A stretch of DNA of 64,000 bases from Planctomycetaceae bacterium (GCA_039680605.1 JBDKTA010000008.1:1-64000); one strand, 5' to 3'. Shown: positions 21,397 to 29,739, counted from the first letter of the stretch. Made by a program: numbers and translations. The notes: generated from the sequence alone by a model not told the origin.

Positions 21397-21644
21397 ACTA
21401 CTGGATCTGGCTTTGCAGAAGAGACGGCAGCCGCCGCGTGCACCGCGATTCGTTCCTGGCCGGCCTCATCCCCCAGCGCGTGATCGACATGCTGACGATT
21501 GCCTTCGCCGATGGGCTGGGTCTCTGCCACGGCTGCACCATGGCAAGCCGCTGCCACGTCATCGGTCCCGATGGAACCAAGTACTGCACGGTCCTGTTCC
21601 ACGACGCCGTTCGCCCCGCGTGGAGAATCGAGGCTGTTTTATGA
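21393..21644 (+). CDS. Small Cys-containing early protein
   Basis: 83 residues in an ATGA chain with both neighbours. Has LCHGCTMASRCHV, a possible metal-binding cluster (C-x2-C-x5-C-H). Function unknown; conserved coupling suggests real expression. Confidence 0.55.
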   Translation: MNYWIWLCRRDGSRRVHRDSFLAGLIPQRVIDMLTIAFADGLGLCHGCTMASRCHVIGPDGTKYCTVLFHDAVRPAWRIEAVL

Positions 21645-21922
21645 CGATGCTCTTTGAACTGCCCAAGAAGGCATACCGACTCAGGTGCACGCGGCCAGTC
21701 CGTGCTGCGTTCATTGATAATCCAAACAAGAGCGACAACGGATTAGGCGCACTCAGGGAATTGCTTTCTGACCAGATCAGGGAGGTTCGTGAGACCGGCT
21801 GGGTGACCTGTCCGTGCGGGCGCACGCTGCACCTGATGATGGCCTACAAGTGCCTCTACTGCGGCCTGTGGTTCTGCAAGGAATGTGCAACCCGCCACTT
21901 CGGCCCGGAGCAAACAGCATGA
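21641..21922 (+). CDS. Small zinc-ribbon early protein
   Basis: 93 residues, overlapping both neighbours as ATGA. The C-terminal 35 residues hold CPCGRTLHL, then CLYCGLWFCKECATRHFG: at least three Cys pairs, consistent with one or two zinc sites. Likely a nucleic-acid or protein binding accessory; it is co-translated with the DNA methyltransferase gene. Confidence 0.6.
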   Translation: MTMLFELPKKAYRLRCTRPVRAAFIDNPNKSDNGLGALRELLSDQIREVRETGWVTCPCGRTLHLMMAYKCLYCGLWFCKECATRHFGPEQTA

Positions 21923-22833
21923 AGACTATCGACGCTATTGATCTTTGCTGCGGGGGGGGGGGATGGGCCGTGGCAGCACGCGGCCTTGGCATCAACATTG
22001 TGGCAGCCGTGGACCTCTGGAGGCCAGCCTGCATGACGTACCAAATCAATAACCCACGGACAACAGTCATCAACGGCGACCTGAGAGACGCAGCCCTTCA
22101 GCGCAGGGTGATCGATGACTACTCAGGAAAGGTCCAGCTTATCCTTGGCGGCATTCCATGCGAGTGGCTGTCCATCCGGCGCAACGTCGGGAACGGCGTC
22201 GGCGATGAGGAGTTAGAACAGCAGAGGGCGACTCTCAATAGCGTTCTCGATCTTGTTGCCGCGATAGGTCCTCAGTGGTACTGCCTGGAAGATGTCAAGG
22301 GCCTTGCAAAGGAACTTCCGGCCGGAACTCCGTGGATTGAAATCGACGCTGCAGCGTATTCTCCCCAGCGCCGCAAACGAATCTACGTCGGCAATTTCCC
22401 CCGTCCGACAGGAGTTGGACCGCTTCTTGAGCCAGAGTCGAAAGAGGTCCTGAAAGACCGCCTTCGTGCTGGTCCATTCAGGATCGGTGCCAGGTCGCAT
22501 GGCCGCGAGTTTGTAACCAGCAACGCCTTCAGCCCGGACAAAGCCTATGTCGCTCCGGTCGAAGGCAAGTCACCTACCATTTGCACTCTGACCTCAAGGC
22601 ATGATCCTGAGTTCCTGGTCTACGATGAGCGGCTGCCTGGCGGCGTGAGGCAACTGGAGTGGCAGGAAGCTGCGCGTCTTCAGGGTTTCCCCGAAGACTA
22701 CATGTTCTTTGGATCCCCGACTGACGTTGGTACCCAGATCGGCAGGGCTGTGCAGATCGACACGGCGCGGGTGATTCTGAGCGGGATAGCTAAAGAAGCC
22801 GGATGCCTCTCAAGCGATGGAGTAATGCAATGA
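21919..22833 (+). CDS. DNA C5-cytosine methyltransferase
   Basis: 304 residues. Motif I is DLCCGGGGW, motif IV is GGIPCEWLS with the catalytic Cys81, motif VI is LEDVKG, motif VIII is SPQRRKRIYVG, and motif X-like GTQIGRAVQ is near the end. The enzyme would methylate a specific DNA site at cytosine C5; in phages this protects against host restriction. No cognate restriction gene is beside it. The motif I Gly codons contain ten consecutive G bases (21953-21962), an obvious slippage site. The PC motif with E-D-V instead of E-N-V is a small deviation. Confidence 0.9.
   Translation: MKTIDAIDLCCGGGGWAVAARGLGINIVAAVDLWRPACMTYQINNPRTTVINGDLRDAALQRRVIDDYSGKVQLILGGIPCEWLSIRRNVGNGVGDEELEQQRATLNSVLDLVAAIGPQWYCLEDVKGLAKELPAGTPWIEIDAAAYSPQRRKRIYVGNFPRPTGVGPLLEPESKEVLKDRLRAGPFRIGARSHGREFVTSNAFSPDKAYVAPVEGKSPTICTLTSRHDPEFLVYDERLPGGVRQLEWQEAARLQGFPEDYMFFGSPTDVGTQIGRAVQIDTARVILSGIAKEAGCLSSDGVMQ
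21953..21962 (+). repeat. G10 homopolymer in methyltransferase motif I
   Basis: Ten G residues encode the Gly stretch of motif I near codon 12. A one-base change would frameshift and inactivate the enzyme. The frame is intact as read here. Confidence 0.85.
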
Positions 22834-23393
22834 ACGCCACCCAGCGACTCCAGCAGTACGGCCGGATCCACAAGGCCAAGAAGAACCTCGGCCTGGACGA
22901 CGCCGCGTATCGCCAACTGCTCACGTCACTGACCGGAGTCGACAGTTGCAAGGCGATGACCGACCGCCAGGTCAACCACGCTCTGGACTGGCTTAACTAC
23001 TTCGCCGGCGTCCGGTACAAAATGCCAACGCCGTTCGGCCGCGTGGGTGCCTCAGGAGACGCCAAGGCCAACCTCGTGGCCCTGTGCTACGCCATAGCCC
23101 ACATCGTGCCGCCTGGGTGGACCAAGCCGCCGCTGAGGTCCATGCAGTGGCAAGAGCGGACGTGCGGCCGCTGCTCGCCGGCGTTCGAGGACATGGAGAT
23201 TGAGGACCTCACGAAGCTGATCGAGGGCGTCAAGGCCATCTTCTACCGCATGGGCCTCAGGTCAAATGTGCCGCTTGCCACTGACGTGAAACTTGACAGG
23301 AACGGCCGTCTTTACCAGCCGTGGCACGAGCCACTGCCGACAAGACAGCAGTCAGACTCCAGCCGTTCAGGAGACGCCGCCAGTGCGGGCTGA
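22830..23393 (+). CDS. GemA/gp16-like (DUF1018) phage protein
   Basis: 187 residues; ATGA overlap with the methyltransferase. The N-terminus RLQQYGRIHKAKKNLGLDDA followed by YRQLLTSLTGVDSCKAMTDR is characteristic of the Mu gp16/GemA family, which in Mu affects host gene expression and DNA supercoiling. Residues 90-140 contain a second helical domain seen in longer family members (MQWQERTCGRCSPAFEDMEI, IEGVKAIFYRMG). It is the last gene before the host flank. Confidence 0.8.
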   Translation: MNATQRLQQYGRIHKAKKNLGLDDAAYRQLLTSLTGVDSCKAMTDRQVNHALDWLNYFAGVRYKMPTPFGRVGASGDAKANLVALCYAIAHIVPPGWTKPPLRSMQWQERTCGRCSPAFEDMEIEDLTKLIEGVKAIFYRMGLRSNVPLATDVKLDRNGRLYQPWHEPLPTRQQSDSSRSGDAASAG

Positions 23394-23576
23394 TCTGCAA
23401 AACCCCGTTCTGTTGCCCTCACTTTCCCCCCCATCTTTACCCCCTCTTTCCCCCAAGTCTTGCTGCCCGAAAGAGCGCTTCTGCCTATCCTAAAGACCGT
23501 CCCCCTACACCAACCATCCAACCATCCAACCATCCAACCATCCAATCATCCAACCATCCAACCCCTCTTCCTGCCG
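23394..23576. repeat. Prophage/host junction with 8-base tandem repeat
   Basis: No gene. Pyrimidine-rich DNA with C and T runs is followed at 23511-23558 by six units of CAACCATC, one with a single change. A related CATCCAATCATCCATCC stretch occurs in the host at 31989-32017, so this part is host-like and the prophage end lies to its left. No TG...CA terminal repeats could be assigned. Confidence 0.6.
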
Positions 23577-25067
23577 TTATTCCCGCTCGATCTTCATCTC
23601 GACGGCCGTCATGTCCGAACCCCACCATTTGTTGGGGTCGATCACCAGGCGGATGGCCTGGCCCTGTTTGACGTCGAAAGAATCGGTCTTGAAGTCCATC
23701 GAGTCGGGCCTGTCGTGGCCGTCGCCGACGGGTCCGCCGGCGGCGATTTTGGTTCCGGCTGTGCCGTCCCAGGGGGCCACTTCGACGCGCCACGACACGC
23801 CGTCATGCTGGGGGAACTCCGGCTGCACCTGCAGGTCGGTCACTTTGCCGGTGACGGCGTACTTGCCCGCCTTGGCCACCAGGTACGTCACGGCTATGCC
23901 CATGTGCGTGTTCTTCTCGACGTACGGGTAGAGGATGACCTGGTTGGCTTTCTTGTCGCCCCAGACGCCTTCGAAGCAGCCGTTCCAGTCGCTGTGGAAG
24001 ATCCAGCCCTCGCTGTCGGCGGGGTTGGGCAGCTTGCTGGCGATGGGGCCTTGCACCTTCTTCTGCCCGCGCTTGGCCTTGAGGTCTACGATCCCGTTCT
24101 GTCGCTGGTCGGGCGTCATCGTCGCCGTCGCCAGGTCCAGGCGCACGAAATTGCCCGGCGCGTGAACGGTCTCGAGCCAGAAGCCCCACGTGTCGTCGGG
24201 GGTGTTGCCCTTGCGGTCGGGGCCGTCGCCGGTCACATCGCGCACGGCATCGGCGGTCAGCGTGGCGGTCTTGGGGGCGGTCTTGGCCCGCTCGTCGAGC
24301 ACGTCCATGATCTGGTCGTGCAGGGCCTGTTTCGCGCGGGAGGCTTGCTGTTCTTTGGCGAGGCGTGCGGCCTCTTCGGCCTCGTAGTCCTTCGCCAGTT
24401 CGGCCACCTTGTCTGCCGGCGGGTCTTTCTCCATCAGGGCTTTATAGACGACGATGGCGACGGCCTGCATGCCCTTGACGGACAAATGTACCCCGTCGCT
24501 GGTGATGCCCTTCTGGGTTTTGAGTTCGTTGTAGGTGTCGATGAGCGGGGCGGCGGCTTCCTTGGCGGTCTTGCGGATGACCGGGTCGAACTGCCCGTGG
24601 AGGATGTCGGCCTGGATGCCGTAATTGTCCTTCTCGACTGGCACTGGTGCGCAGCAGTAGACCTTGGGCTTGGACGAACAGCCGCGCACGTAGTCGATGG
24701 TGTAGCGGTAGTCGCCGCCGTAGCGGGTGACGTAATGCTGCACGCCCTTGCGGGCGGAGTTGGCCGCGAGCATGATGAGCACGATGTTGGGCTTGAACTC
24801 CATCAGGTGGGGCAGTTCGCTCTTGGACCAGAGGTTGATCGACGGCACGCGCAGGCAGTCGACGCCGTTGGCGCTGAAGGTCTGCACGTCGTATCCCTCG
24901 CCCAACAGCTTGCCCAGGTACATCGGCCAGCCCTTGCCCCCGGCGGCTGTGCGATTCTTCGAAATGCTGTCGCCCAGCACGCCGATCTTGATCTTCTCGC
25001 CCGCCATCGCAGCCGTGCCGAGAATTAACACCACCACCGCAACAATCCATTGCCTCGCATTGGACAT
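23577..25067 (-). CDS. Secreted SGNH/GDSL hydrolase
   Basis: 496 residues with AGGAGCTTAG upstream. A signal peptide (RQWIVAVVVLILGTAAMAG) precedes the SGNH domain: block I GVLGDSIS (nucleophile Ser), a middle block LIMLAANSA in place of GxND, and SDGVHLSVKG with catalytic Asp and His. A helical linker follows and a C-terminal beta-sandwich-like domain of about 220 residues (FVRLDLATATM, YAVTGKVTDLQV) suggests carbohydrate binding. Likely an exported esterase acting on acetylated polysaccharide. It is convergent with the prophage end. Confidence 0.75.
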   Translation of the reverse strand: MSNARQWIVAVVVLILGTAAMAGEKIKIGVLGDSISKNRTAAGGKGWPMYLGKLLGEGYDVQTFSANGVDCLRVPSINLWSKSELPHLMEFKPNIVLIMLAANSARKGVQHYVTRYGGDYRYTIDYVRGCSSKPKVYCCAPVPVEKDNYGIQADILHGQFDPVIRKTAKEAAAPLIDTYNELKTQKGITSDGVHLSVKGMQAVAIVVYKALMEKDPPADKVAELAKDYEAEEAARLAKEQQASRAKQALHDQIMDVLDERAKTAPKTATLTADAVRDVTGDGPDRKGNTPDDTWGFWLETVHAPGNFVRLDLATATMTPDQRQNGIVDLKAKRGQKKVQGPIASKLPNPADSEGWIFHSDWNGCFEGVWGDKKANQVILYPYVEKNTHMGIAVTYLVAKAGKYAVTGKVTDLQVQPEFPQHDGVSWRVEVAPWDGTAGTKIAAGGPVGDGHDRPDSMDFKTDSFDVKQGQAIRLVIDPNKWWGSDMTAVEMKIERE

Positions 25068-25173
25068 ACTAAGCTCCTGAAAATGTCTGTTCCGTTCAAC
25101 CCGCCCGGCCGTCTATCGAATCGGGAAAAGCGAACCGCAGAGCACGCAAAGGCTGTCCTTCCGAACAACTCCC

Positions 25174-25203
25174 AAAGCGGCAGCCAGGGCTGCCGCACTC
25201 CAT
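25174..25203 (-). repeat. REP-like palindromic repeat, family GGAGTGCGGCAGCC
   Basis: Inverse copy: AAAGCGGCAGCC AGGG CTGCCGCACTCC. Other copies at 29561-29590, 29667-29695 (inverse) and 42481-42510, with a partial one at about 42551-42578. The core forms a short GGCAGC hairpin. Confidence 0.8.
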
Positions 25204-25211
25204 ATAAGAAA

Positions 25212-25239
25212 CGCCCCCGGCCGGCGAGGCTCGGGGGCG
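25212..25239 (-). terminator. Terminator after the oxidoreductase gene
   Basis: CGCCCCCG and CGGGGGCG form an 8-bp stem; on the minus strand TTTCTTAT follows. It is 37 bases past the stop. Confidence 0.75.
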
Positions 25240-25275
25240 TAATCCGCAATCCGAAATCCAAAATCCGCAATCGAG

Positions 25276-26469
25276 CTACTTCACATCCGCCATCTTGACC
25301 CACTTCTTGCTCGAGGCCGACAGCAGGGCGGCTTCGAGGACGCGCTGGGTCTGGTAGGCGTCGTTGAAGTCCGGGATCGGCACCACCGGCTTTTGGCCGC
25401 TCAGCACCTGCAGGATGTCGTACGCCTGATTCACGAATCCGTGCTCGTAACCCAGGATGTGCGCGTCCGGCCACCAGGCTTCGATGTACGGATGATCGCC
25501 GCCGTGGGTGACCATGATCTTCGTCCAACCCTGCACGTGGCGGGGGGCGGTGGCGTCGTAGTACTCCAGATAGTTCATGTCCTCGAAGCTGAACTTCAGG
25601 GAGCCTTTCGTGCCGTTGATCTCGACGCCGTTGTCGTTCTGGTGTCCGGTGGCCTGGCGGGCGGCTTCGAAGGAGCCCACAGCCCCGCCGCTGAAGCGGG
25701 CCAGGAACAGCACCGTGTCGTCGACGGTGACCTTGCCCTTCTTGGCTGCTCCCTTGCCGCCGCTGTCGGCGATCTTGCCCCCGGCCGTGCCGCTGGCCAG
25801 GGCGCGTTCCTTAATGAACGTCTCGGCGATGGCGCCGCAGATTTCGGTGACTTCCTGGCCGGTGACGAATCGGGCCATGTCGATCACGTGGGCGTTGAGG
25901 TCGCCGTGGGCGCCCGAGCCGGCGAGCTTCTTATCGAATCGCCACACCAGCGGCACCGAGTCGCCGGCCCAGTCCTGCAGATAGCGGGCGCGCACGTGGC
26001 GGATCTCGCCGATGCGCCCTTCCTGCACCAGCTTGTACGCCAGCGCCACGGCAGGGCAGCGCCGGTAGTTGTACCATACGAAGGTTTTGACGCGGGCTTT
26101 CTTGGCGGCCGCGACCATGTCGCGGGCTTCGGCCAGCGTGCCGGCGATGGGTTTTTCGCAGGAGACGTTCTTGCCGGCGGCCAGGGCGGCCATGGCGACC
26201 TTGGCATGCATGTAGTTGGGGGTGACGACGTCGACGAGGTCGATGTCGGAACTCTTGACGGTTTTCTGCCAGTTGTCCGAGACGTTCTGCCAGCCCCAAC
26301 GCTCGGCGAAGACTGCGGGGTTCTCTTCCGGCTGACCGAAGCTGGTATGCATCACCGGCTTGACGGGCACCTTGAAGAATTTAGCGACCTGCCCCCACGC
26401 ATTGGAGTGGGTGCGGCCCATGAAACCCTGTCCGATCAACGCGACATTCAAACTGGTCTTCTTTGCCAT
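25276..26469 (-). CDS. Gfo/Idh/MocA family oxidoreductase
   Basis: 397 residues, AAGGAGCCTGAC before the ATG. The N-terminal Rossmann domain has GQGFMGRTH as dinucleotide motif and CEKPIAGT, the conserved E-K-P of the family; the C-terminal domain (residues 140-390) is the substrate-binding beta sheet with H-x-x-D-like GDLNAHVIDMARF. No signal peptide, so cytoplasmic. These enzymes oxidise or reduce sugars and cyclitols with NAD(P). An insertion of about 20 Gly/Lys-rich residues (SGTAGGKIADSGGKGAAKK) sits mid-domain. Substrate unknown. Confidence 0.85.
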   Translation of the reverse strand: MAKKTSLNVALIGQGFMGRTHSNAWGQVAKFFKVPVKPVMHTSFGQPEENPAVFAERWGWQNVSDNWQKTVKSSDIDLVDVVTPNYMHAKVAMAALAAGKNVSCEKPIAGTLAEARDMVAAAKKARVKTFVWYNYRRCPAVALAYKLVQEGRIGEIRHVRARYLQDWAGDSVPLVWRFDKKLAGSGAHGDLNAHVIDMARFVTGQEVTEICGAIAETFIKERALASGTAGGKIADSGGKGAAKKGKVTVDDTVLFLARFSGGAVGSFEAARQATGHQNDNGVEINGTKGSLKFSFEDMNYLEYYDATAPRHVQGWTKIMVTHGGDHPYIEAWWPDAHILGYEHGFVNQAYDILQVLSGQKPVVPIPDFNDAYQTQRVLEAALLSASSKKWVKMADVK

Positions 26470-26825
26470 GTCAGGCTCCTTGTCTTAAGGACCATATTGT
26501 ATTCGCCGAATTGCGCAAGGCTGGAAATATACACCTGAGCCGCCGGGGCGTAAACAGGAATCCGCTGCGGTGCGGTGCGGTCGGGGGACGGGGAGTGCGG
26601 GATTACGCGGATGGGAACCGGATTAAGAGGATTGGAAACCAGAGGGCGGGAAGAATGGAAGGGGGCGCATATGTCCAATTCGTCTCATGTGTGTCCCATC
26701 GGTCCTATCCTGGCCATTGGCGAAATTTTCAGAATGTTCTTGCCATTGTCCGCTAATCTACATAAAATCTATCGAGATTAAAGGAATTGCAATCACCTGT
26801 TACTTGCCGGGTTAGGATTACGAAA
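26470..26825. other. Intergenic region with repeat and Rrf2 promoter
   Basis: 356 bases between the divergent oxidoreductase and Rrf2 genes. 26579-26640 carries the dispersed GGGGAGTGCGGGATTACGCGG repeat with GATTAAGAGGATT; the right-hand part holds the promoter described separately. No open frame looks coding. Confidence 0.6.
26740..26780 (+). promoter_or_regulatory. Sigma-70-type promoter of the Rrf2/sulfur operon with dyad
   Basis: -35 TTGCCA (26740-26745), a 17-base spacer and -10 TAAAAT (26763-26768). TAATCT (26754-26759) and AGATTA (26775-26780) form a dyad that straddles the -10 box, a likely Rrf2 operator for autoregulation. Confidence 0.65.
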
Positions 26826-27260
26826 TTGGCGCTATCGCAGAAATGTCAGTACGCTCTCCAGGCGGTGCTGGAGTTGGCGGCCCGGGATGGGCAGCTTACG
26901 ATCATCAGCGACATTGCGGCCGCCCGGGGTATTCCGGTGCGATTCCTGGAGCTGATCCTCAACGAATTGCGGCAGGGCGGCGTGGTCGAGTCGCGGCGGG
27001 GGCGCTATGGCGGCTACGCCCTGGCGCTGGCGCCGGCGGAATTGACGCTCGGGCGCGTCATCCGCCTGATAGACGGTCCGCTGTGGCCGACGGCTTGCGT
27101 CGCCGCGTCGAACGGGCAGCATTGCGGTCATTCGTGCGCGTTTGCGGCCGTCTGGGACCGCGCGCAACAGTCGATCACCGACGTGTACGACGGCACGACG
27201 TTCCAGGACGTCCTGACGCGCGAGCGCGCCGCGGCGTCGGTACCGAGCTATGCGATCTAA
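26826..27260 (+). CDS. Rrf2-family transcriptional regulator
   Basis: 144 residues from TTG 26826, chosen because family members begin just here (ALSQKCQYALQAVLELA) and AGGAT lies upstream. The winged helix has SDIAAARGIPVRFLELILNE followed by RQGGVVESRRGRYGGYALA. Three cysteines in CVAASNGQHCGHSC match the place of iron-sulfur ligands in IscR/NsrR-type members. It heads the gene set for sulfite and APS reduction, so a role as sensor of cysteine, sulfide or Fe-S status controlling sulfur assimilation is likely. Confidence 0.85.
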   Translation: MALSQKCQYALQAVLELAARDGQLTIISDIAAARGIPVRFLELILNELRQGGVVESRRGRYGGYALALAPAELTLGRVIRLIDGPLWPTACVAASNGQHCGHSCAFAAVWDRAQQSITDVYDGTTFQDVLTRERAAASVPSYAI

Positions 27261-27315
27261 GGAAGAAGCTTTGCCACAAAGGTCACAAAGAACACGAAGC
27301 GAAGAAGAAAGACTA

Positions 27316-27390
27316 GCCGCTGAGGTCGCTGAGGACGCAGAGGAAAGGTGTTGTTTTATCTCCTACGACCTCAGCGACCTCAGCGGCTTA
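27316..27390. repeat. CGCAGAG repeat, inverted pair
   Basis: GCCGCTGAGGTCGCTGAGG with ACGCAGAGG (27316-27343) faces CGACCTCAGCGACCTCAGCGG (27366-27390). The arms give about 20 bp of stem. Same layout as in the prophage at 8865-8971. It lies between the regulator and the reductase and could act as attenuator. Confidence 0.75.
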
Positions 27391-27407
27391 AAAAGGAAAA
27401 GAAGCTG

Positions 27408-28775
27408 ATGGAGAATGATTTCGCCAAGGACGTGTTTCCGTGCAGCTCGATGGACGCTGCGCCGGCGCGGCTTCGGCTGGCCGGGTTGTACCCGCAGCGA
27501 CAGGAGGGGCTCTGGATGCAGCGAATCAAAATTCTCGGCGGGCGCCTCAGTGGCGCGCAGTGGCGGGCGCTGGCCGATCTGGCCGAGCGGTTCACGCCGG
27601 ACGCGCCGCTGCACCTGACGACGCGCCAGGATATCGAGTTCCACAACGTCCCCGCAGCCGATGTGCCCGACCTGCAGGCCGCCCTTGTCGCGGCGGGCTT
27701 CACCGGCGCCGGCGCCTGCGGCGACACCGTCCGCAATATCACCGTCGACCCCGCCTCGGGCGCTCTGGACGGCAGTGTCGACCTCGAGCCGCTGGCCTGG
27801 CAGATCCGCCGCCTGCTCGAAGACGCACCCGGCGTCGGCGAACTGCCTCGCAAGTTCAAGATCAGCCTCTCATCGTCGGACTTGGCCGACGCGCAGCCGT
27901 TCATTAACGACCTGGGTTTCATCGCCGTCCGCAATGGCGCCGGCGAGCGGGGCTTCCGCGTGATCGCCGCCGGCTCGCTCGGGGCGCTGCCAGCCACCGG
28001 CATCGAGTTCCGCCCGTTCCTGCCCGCCGCCGACGTGCTGCCCCTGACCGCCGCGGCGCTGGAATTGTTCGCGGCCGAGGGCGACCGCACCAATCGCCGC
28101 AAGGCCCGCCTGCGCCACGTGCGCCAGCGTCTGGGCGACGAGGCGTTCAAGGCCGCCCTGACCGAGCGGTTCGAAAAACTCGCCGCCAGCCGCGAGTTCG
28201 AGTGGCCGCCGATGCCCGTTGCGGCGACCGGTCTTCGCGCTGAGCGTTCGCTATGTTTTGCCGGCGGGGATGTCTCGCCCGCACAAGCCCGCGCGCTGGG
28301 CGAACTTGCCGACGGCGGGCAGTGCCTCGTGCGGCTGGGCAACCAGCATCGCGTGGTGGTTTTCGCCGCCGACCGCAGCAGCCTGCTGCAGGCGCTGGGG
28401 CGACAGGAGGTCCTCGCCGCCGCGATGAACGAGCCCGCCGCCATCATCGCCTGCCCCGGCACACGATGGTGCTCTCACGGGTTGACAGACACTGTCGCGG
28501 CCGCCGCGGCCATTCGCGACGCCCTGGGCGCGAGGCTGGAGCAGGGGACGACCGTCGGCATTTCCGGATGCCCCAACGGGTGCAGCCACTCCGCCGTGGC
28601 GGAGATCGGCCTGGTGGGCGGCCGCTGCGACGGCGCCGACGCCTACACGCTGACCGTCGGCGGCGGCATGGGGCGCAGCGACCAGCTCGGCCGCGAACTG
28701 GGTCGCAAGCTCACCGTCGCGCAGGTGGTGGAGGAAATCGCCCGCCACCTCGACTCCTCAAGGCCGCCGGGGTGA
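27408..28775 (+). CDS. Sirohaem and [4Fe-4S] sulfite/nitrite reductase
   Basis: 455 residues; AAGGAAAAGAAGCTG precedes the ATG. The cofactor motif is Cys349-x5-Cys355 (CPGTRWC) and Cys388-x3-Cys392 (CPNGC), which ligates the [4Fe-4S] cluster bridged to sirohaem. Ferredoxin-like repeats (LHLTTRQDIEFHNV near residue 60) and the tandem-repeat layout fit the family. The neighbour encodes APS/PAPS reductase, so I infer assimilatory sulfite reduction to sulfide, with nitrite reduction as alternative. Electron donor is probably ferredoxin, as no flavoprotein gene is adjacent. Confidence 0.88.
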   Translation: MENDFAKDVFPCSSMDAAPARLRLAGLYPQRQEGLWMQRIKILGGRLSGAQWRALADLAERFTPDAPLHLTTRQDIEFHNVPAADVPDLQAALVAAGFTGAGACGDTVRNITVDPASGALDGSVDLEPLAWQIRRLLEDAPGVGELPRKFKISLSSSDLADAQPFINDLGFIAVRNGAGERGFRVIAAGSLGALPATGIEFRPFLPAADVLPLTAAALELFAAEGDRTNRRKARLRHVRQRLGDEAFKAALTERFEKLAASREFEWPPMPVAATGLRAERSLCFAGGDVSPAQARALGELADGGQCLVRLGNQHRVVVFAADRSSLLQALGRQEVLAAAMNEPAAIIACPGTRWCSHGLTDTVAAAAAIRDALGARLEQGTTVGISGCPNGCSHSAVAEIGLVGGRCDGADAYTLTVGGGMGRSDQLGRELGRKLTVAQVVEEIARHLDSSRPPG

Positions 28776-28786
28776 ATGGAGGCTTC

Positions 28787-29530
28787 ATGCTGCAGACACG
28801 GATGAACATCGACGACGTGGACCTGGAAGCCCTCGAGGCCATGGGTCCCGAGGACCTGATCCGCTACGCGATCGAGAACTTCTCCGACCGCTGCGCCATC
28901 GGCACGTCGCTGCAGAAGACCGGCGTGATCATCATCGACATGGCCGCGGCGCTGGCGCGCCCATACCGCGTGTTCTTCGTCGACACGCTGCAGAACTTCC
29001 CCGAGACGTACGACCTGCTGGAGGAAATCGAGAAGCGTTACGCCATCACCGTCGAGCGGTTCGCCCCGGCGCCCGAGGAGGTCGACTGGCTGCACAAGAC
29101 CTTCGGACAGTGGCCGCACTTCCTGGCCCGCGAGCACTGCTGCCGCGTCCGCAAGGGGCGTCCGCACGAGCGGGCGATGGCCACGCTGGACGTGTGGATT
29201 ACCGGCCTGCGAGCCGACCAGAGCGACCACCGCCGCGAGCACGCCCGCAAGGCGTCCTTCGAGCCCGCCGCCAAGGGACGCAAGGTCCTCAAGCTCAGCC
29301 CGCTGCTGCACTGGACGGGCGAGCAGGTGGACGAGTACACGCGCGCCCGCGCCCTGCCGTACAACAAGCTCTACGACTACGTCTCGCCCCTGGGCGAGCG
29401 CTACGGCGTGATTGGCTGCCCCGCCTGCCACATCCCCGTCAAGGAAGAGTTCGGCAAACGAGCCGGCAAGTTCCCCTGGGAACACGGCAAAAAAGAATGC
29501 GGCCTGCACAAGGACGGGGAGGGGATTTAA
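28787..29530 (+). CDS. cysH: Adenylylsulfate / PAPS reductase
   Basis: 247 residues from an ATG with TGGAGGCTTC upstream, 11 bases after the sulfite reductase stop. The nucleotide site is AIGTSLQKTG followed by FVDTLQNFPETY. The paired Cys in EHCCRVRK and CPACH form the CC...CxxC set that ligates a [4Fe-4S] cluster in APS-type reductases, and KKECGLH near the end carries the catalytic Cys238. The protein therefore is more likely an APS reductase than a cluster-free PAPS reductase. It supplies sulfite to the enzyme of the preceding gene, using thioredoxin. Confidence 0.9.
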   Translation: MLQTRMNIDDVDLEALEAMGPEDLIRYAIENFSDRCAIGTSLQKTGVIIIDMAAALARPYRVFFVDTLQNFPETYDLLEEIEKRYAITVERFAPAPEEVDWLHKTFGQWPHFLAREHCCRVRKGRPHERAMATLDVWITGLRADQSDHRREHARKASFEPAAKGRKVLKLSPLLHWTGEQVDEYTRARALPYNKLYDYVSPLGERYGVIGCPACHIPVKEEFGKRAGKFPWEHGKKECGLHKDGEGI

Positions 29531-29697
29531 CCGCGGAGTTCGCAAAGGTCGCAGAGCCCTATGGAGTGCGGCAGCCTTAGCTGCCGCTTTGGCAGTTGTT
29601 GGCAGTCAGACCACGTCGAATACATGTTTTCGCCACTAATGCGGATCACGAAATTGAACAACATCGAAAGCGGCAGCTAAGGCTGCCGCACTCCACA
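29531..29697. repeat. Repeat cluster: CGCAGAG unit and an inverted REP pair
   Basis: 29531-29556 is one CGCAGAG-family unit. 29561-29590 (ATGGAGTGCGGCAGCC and CTGCCGCTTT) and its inverse 29667-29695 frame 76 bases of non-coding DNA. The pair could fold into a long stem or act as transcription barrier between the sulfur operon and the sulfatase gene. Confidence 0.75.
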
Positions 29698-29739
29698 TGC
29701 GGCATGCTCACGTCTTGATTTTCGGGTATCATGCTCGCC

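Larger units (their letters stand above)
1..23450. mobile_element. Transposable Mu-type prophage, right-hand part
   Basis: The block holds a DD35E transposase, a MuB-like ATPase, a GemA-like protein, repressor and Cro-like HTH genes and a tailed-phage head module (terminase, portal, capsid). Unlike Mu, the early genes run rightward from about 11.9 kb and the structural genes run leftward from about 9.8 kb, diverging from a central control region. The left end is outside the window. The right end must lie between the GemA-like stop at 23393 and the host hydrolase gene at 23577; I could not identify terminal repeats or a target duplication, so the boundary is approximate. Confidence 0.9.

Noticed and set aside
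23394-23510. Mu-type right end with terminal repeats
   Set aside because: No pair of end-binding repeats or TG/CA terminus could be identified without the left end, so no attachment site is called.
23511-23558. Possible CRISPR array
   Set aside because: The units are eight-base tandem repeats without spacers; no cas genes are near.
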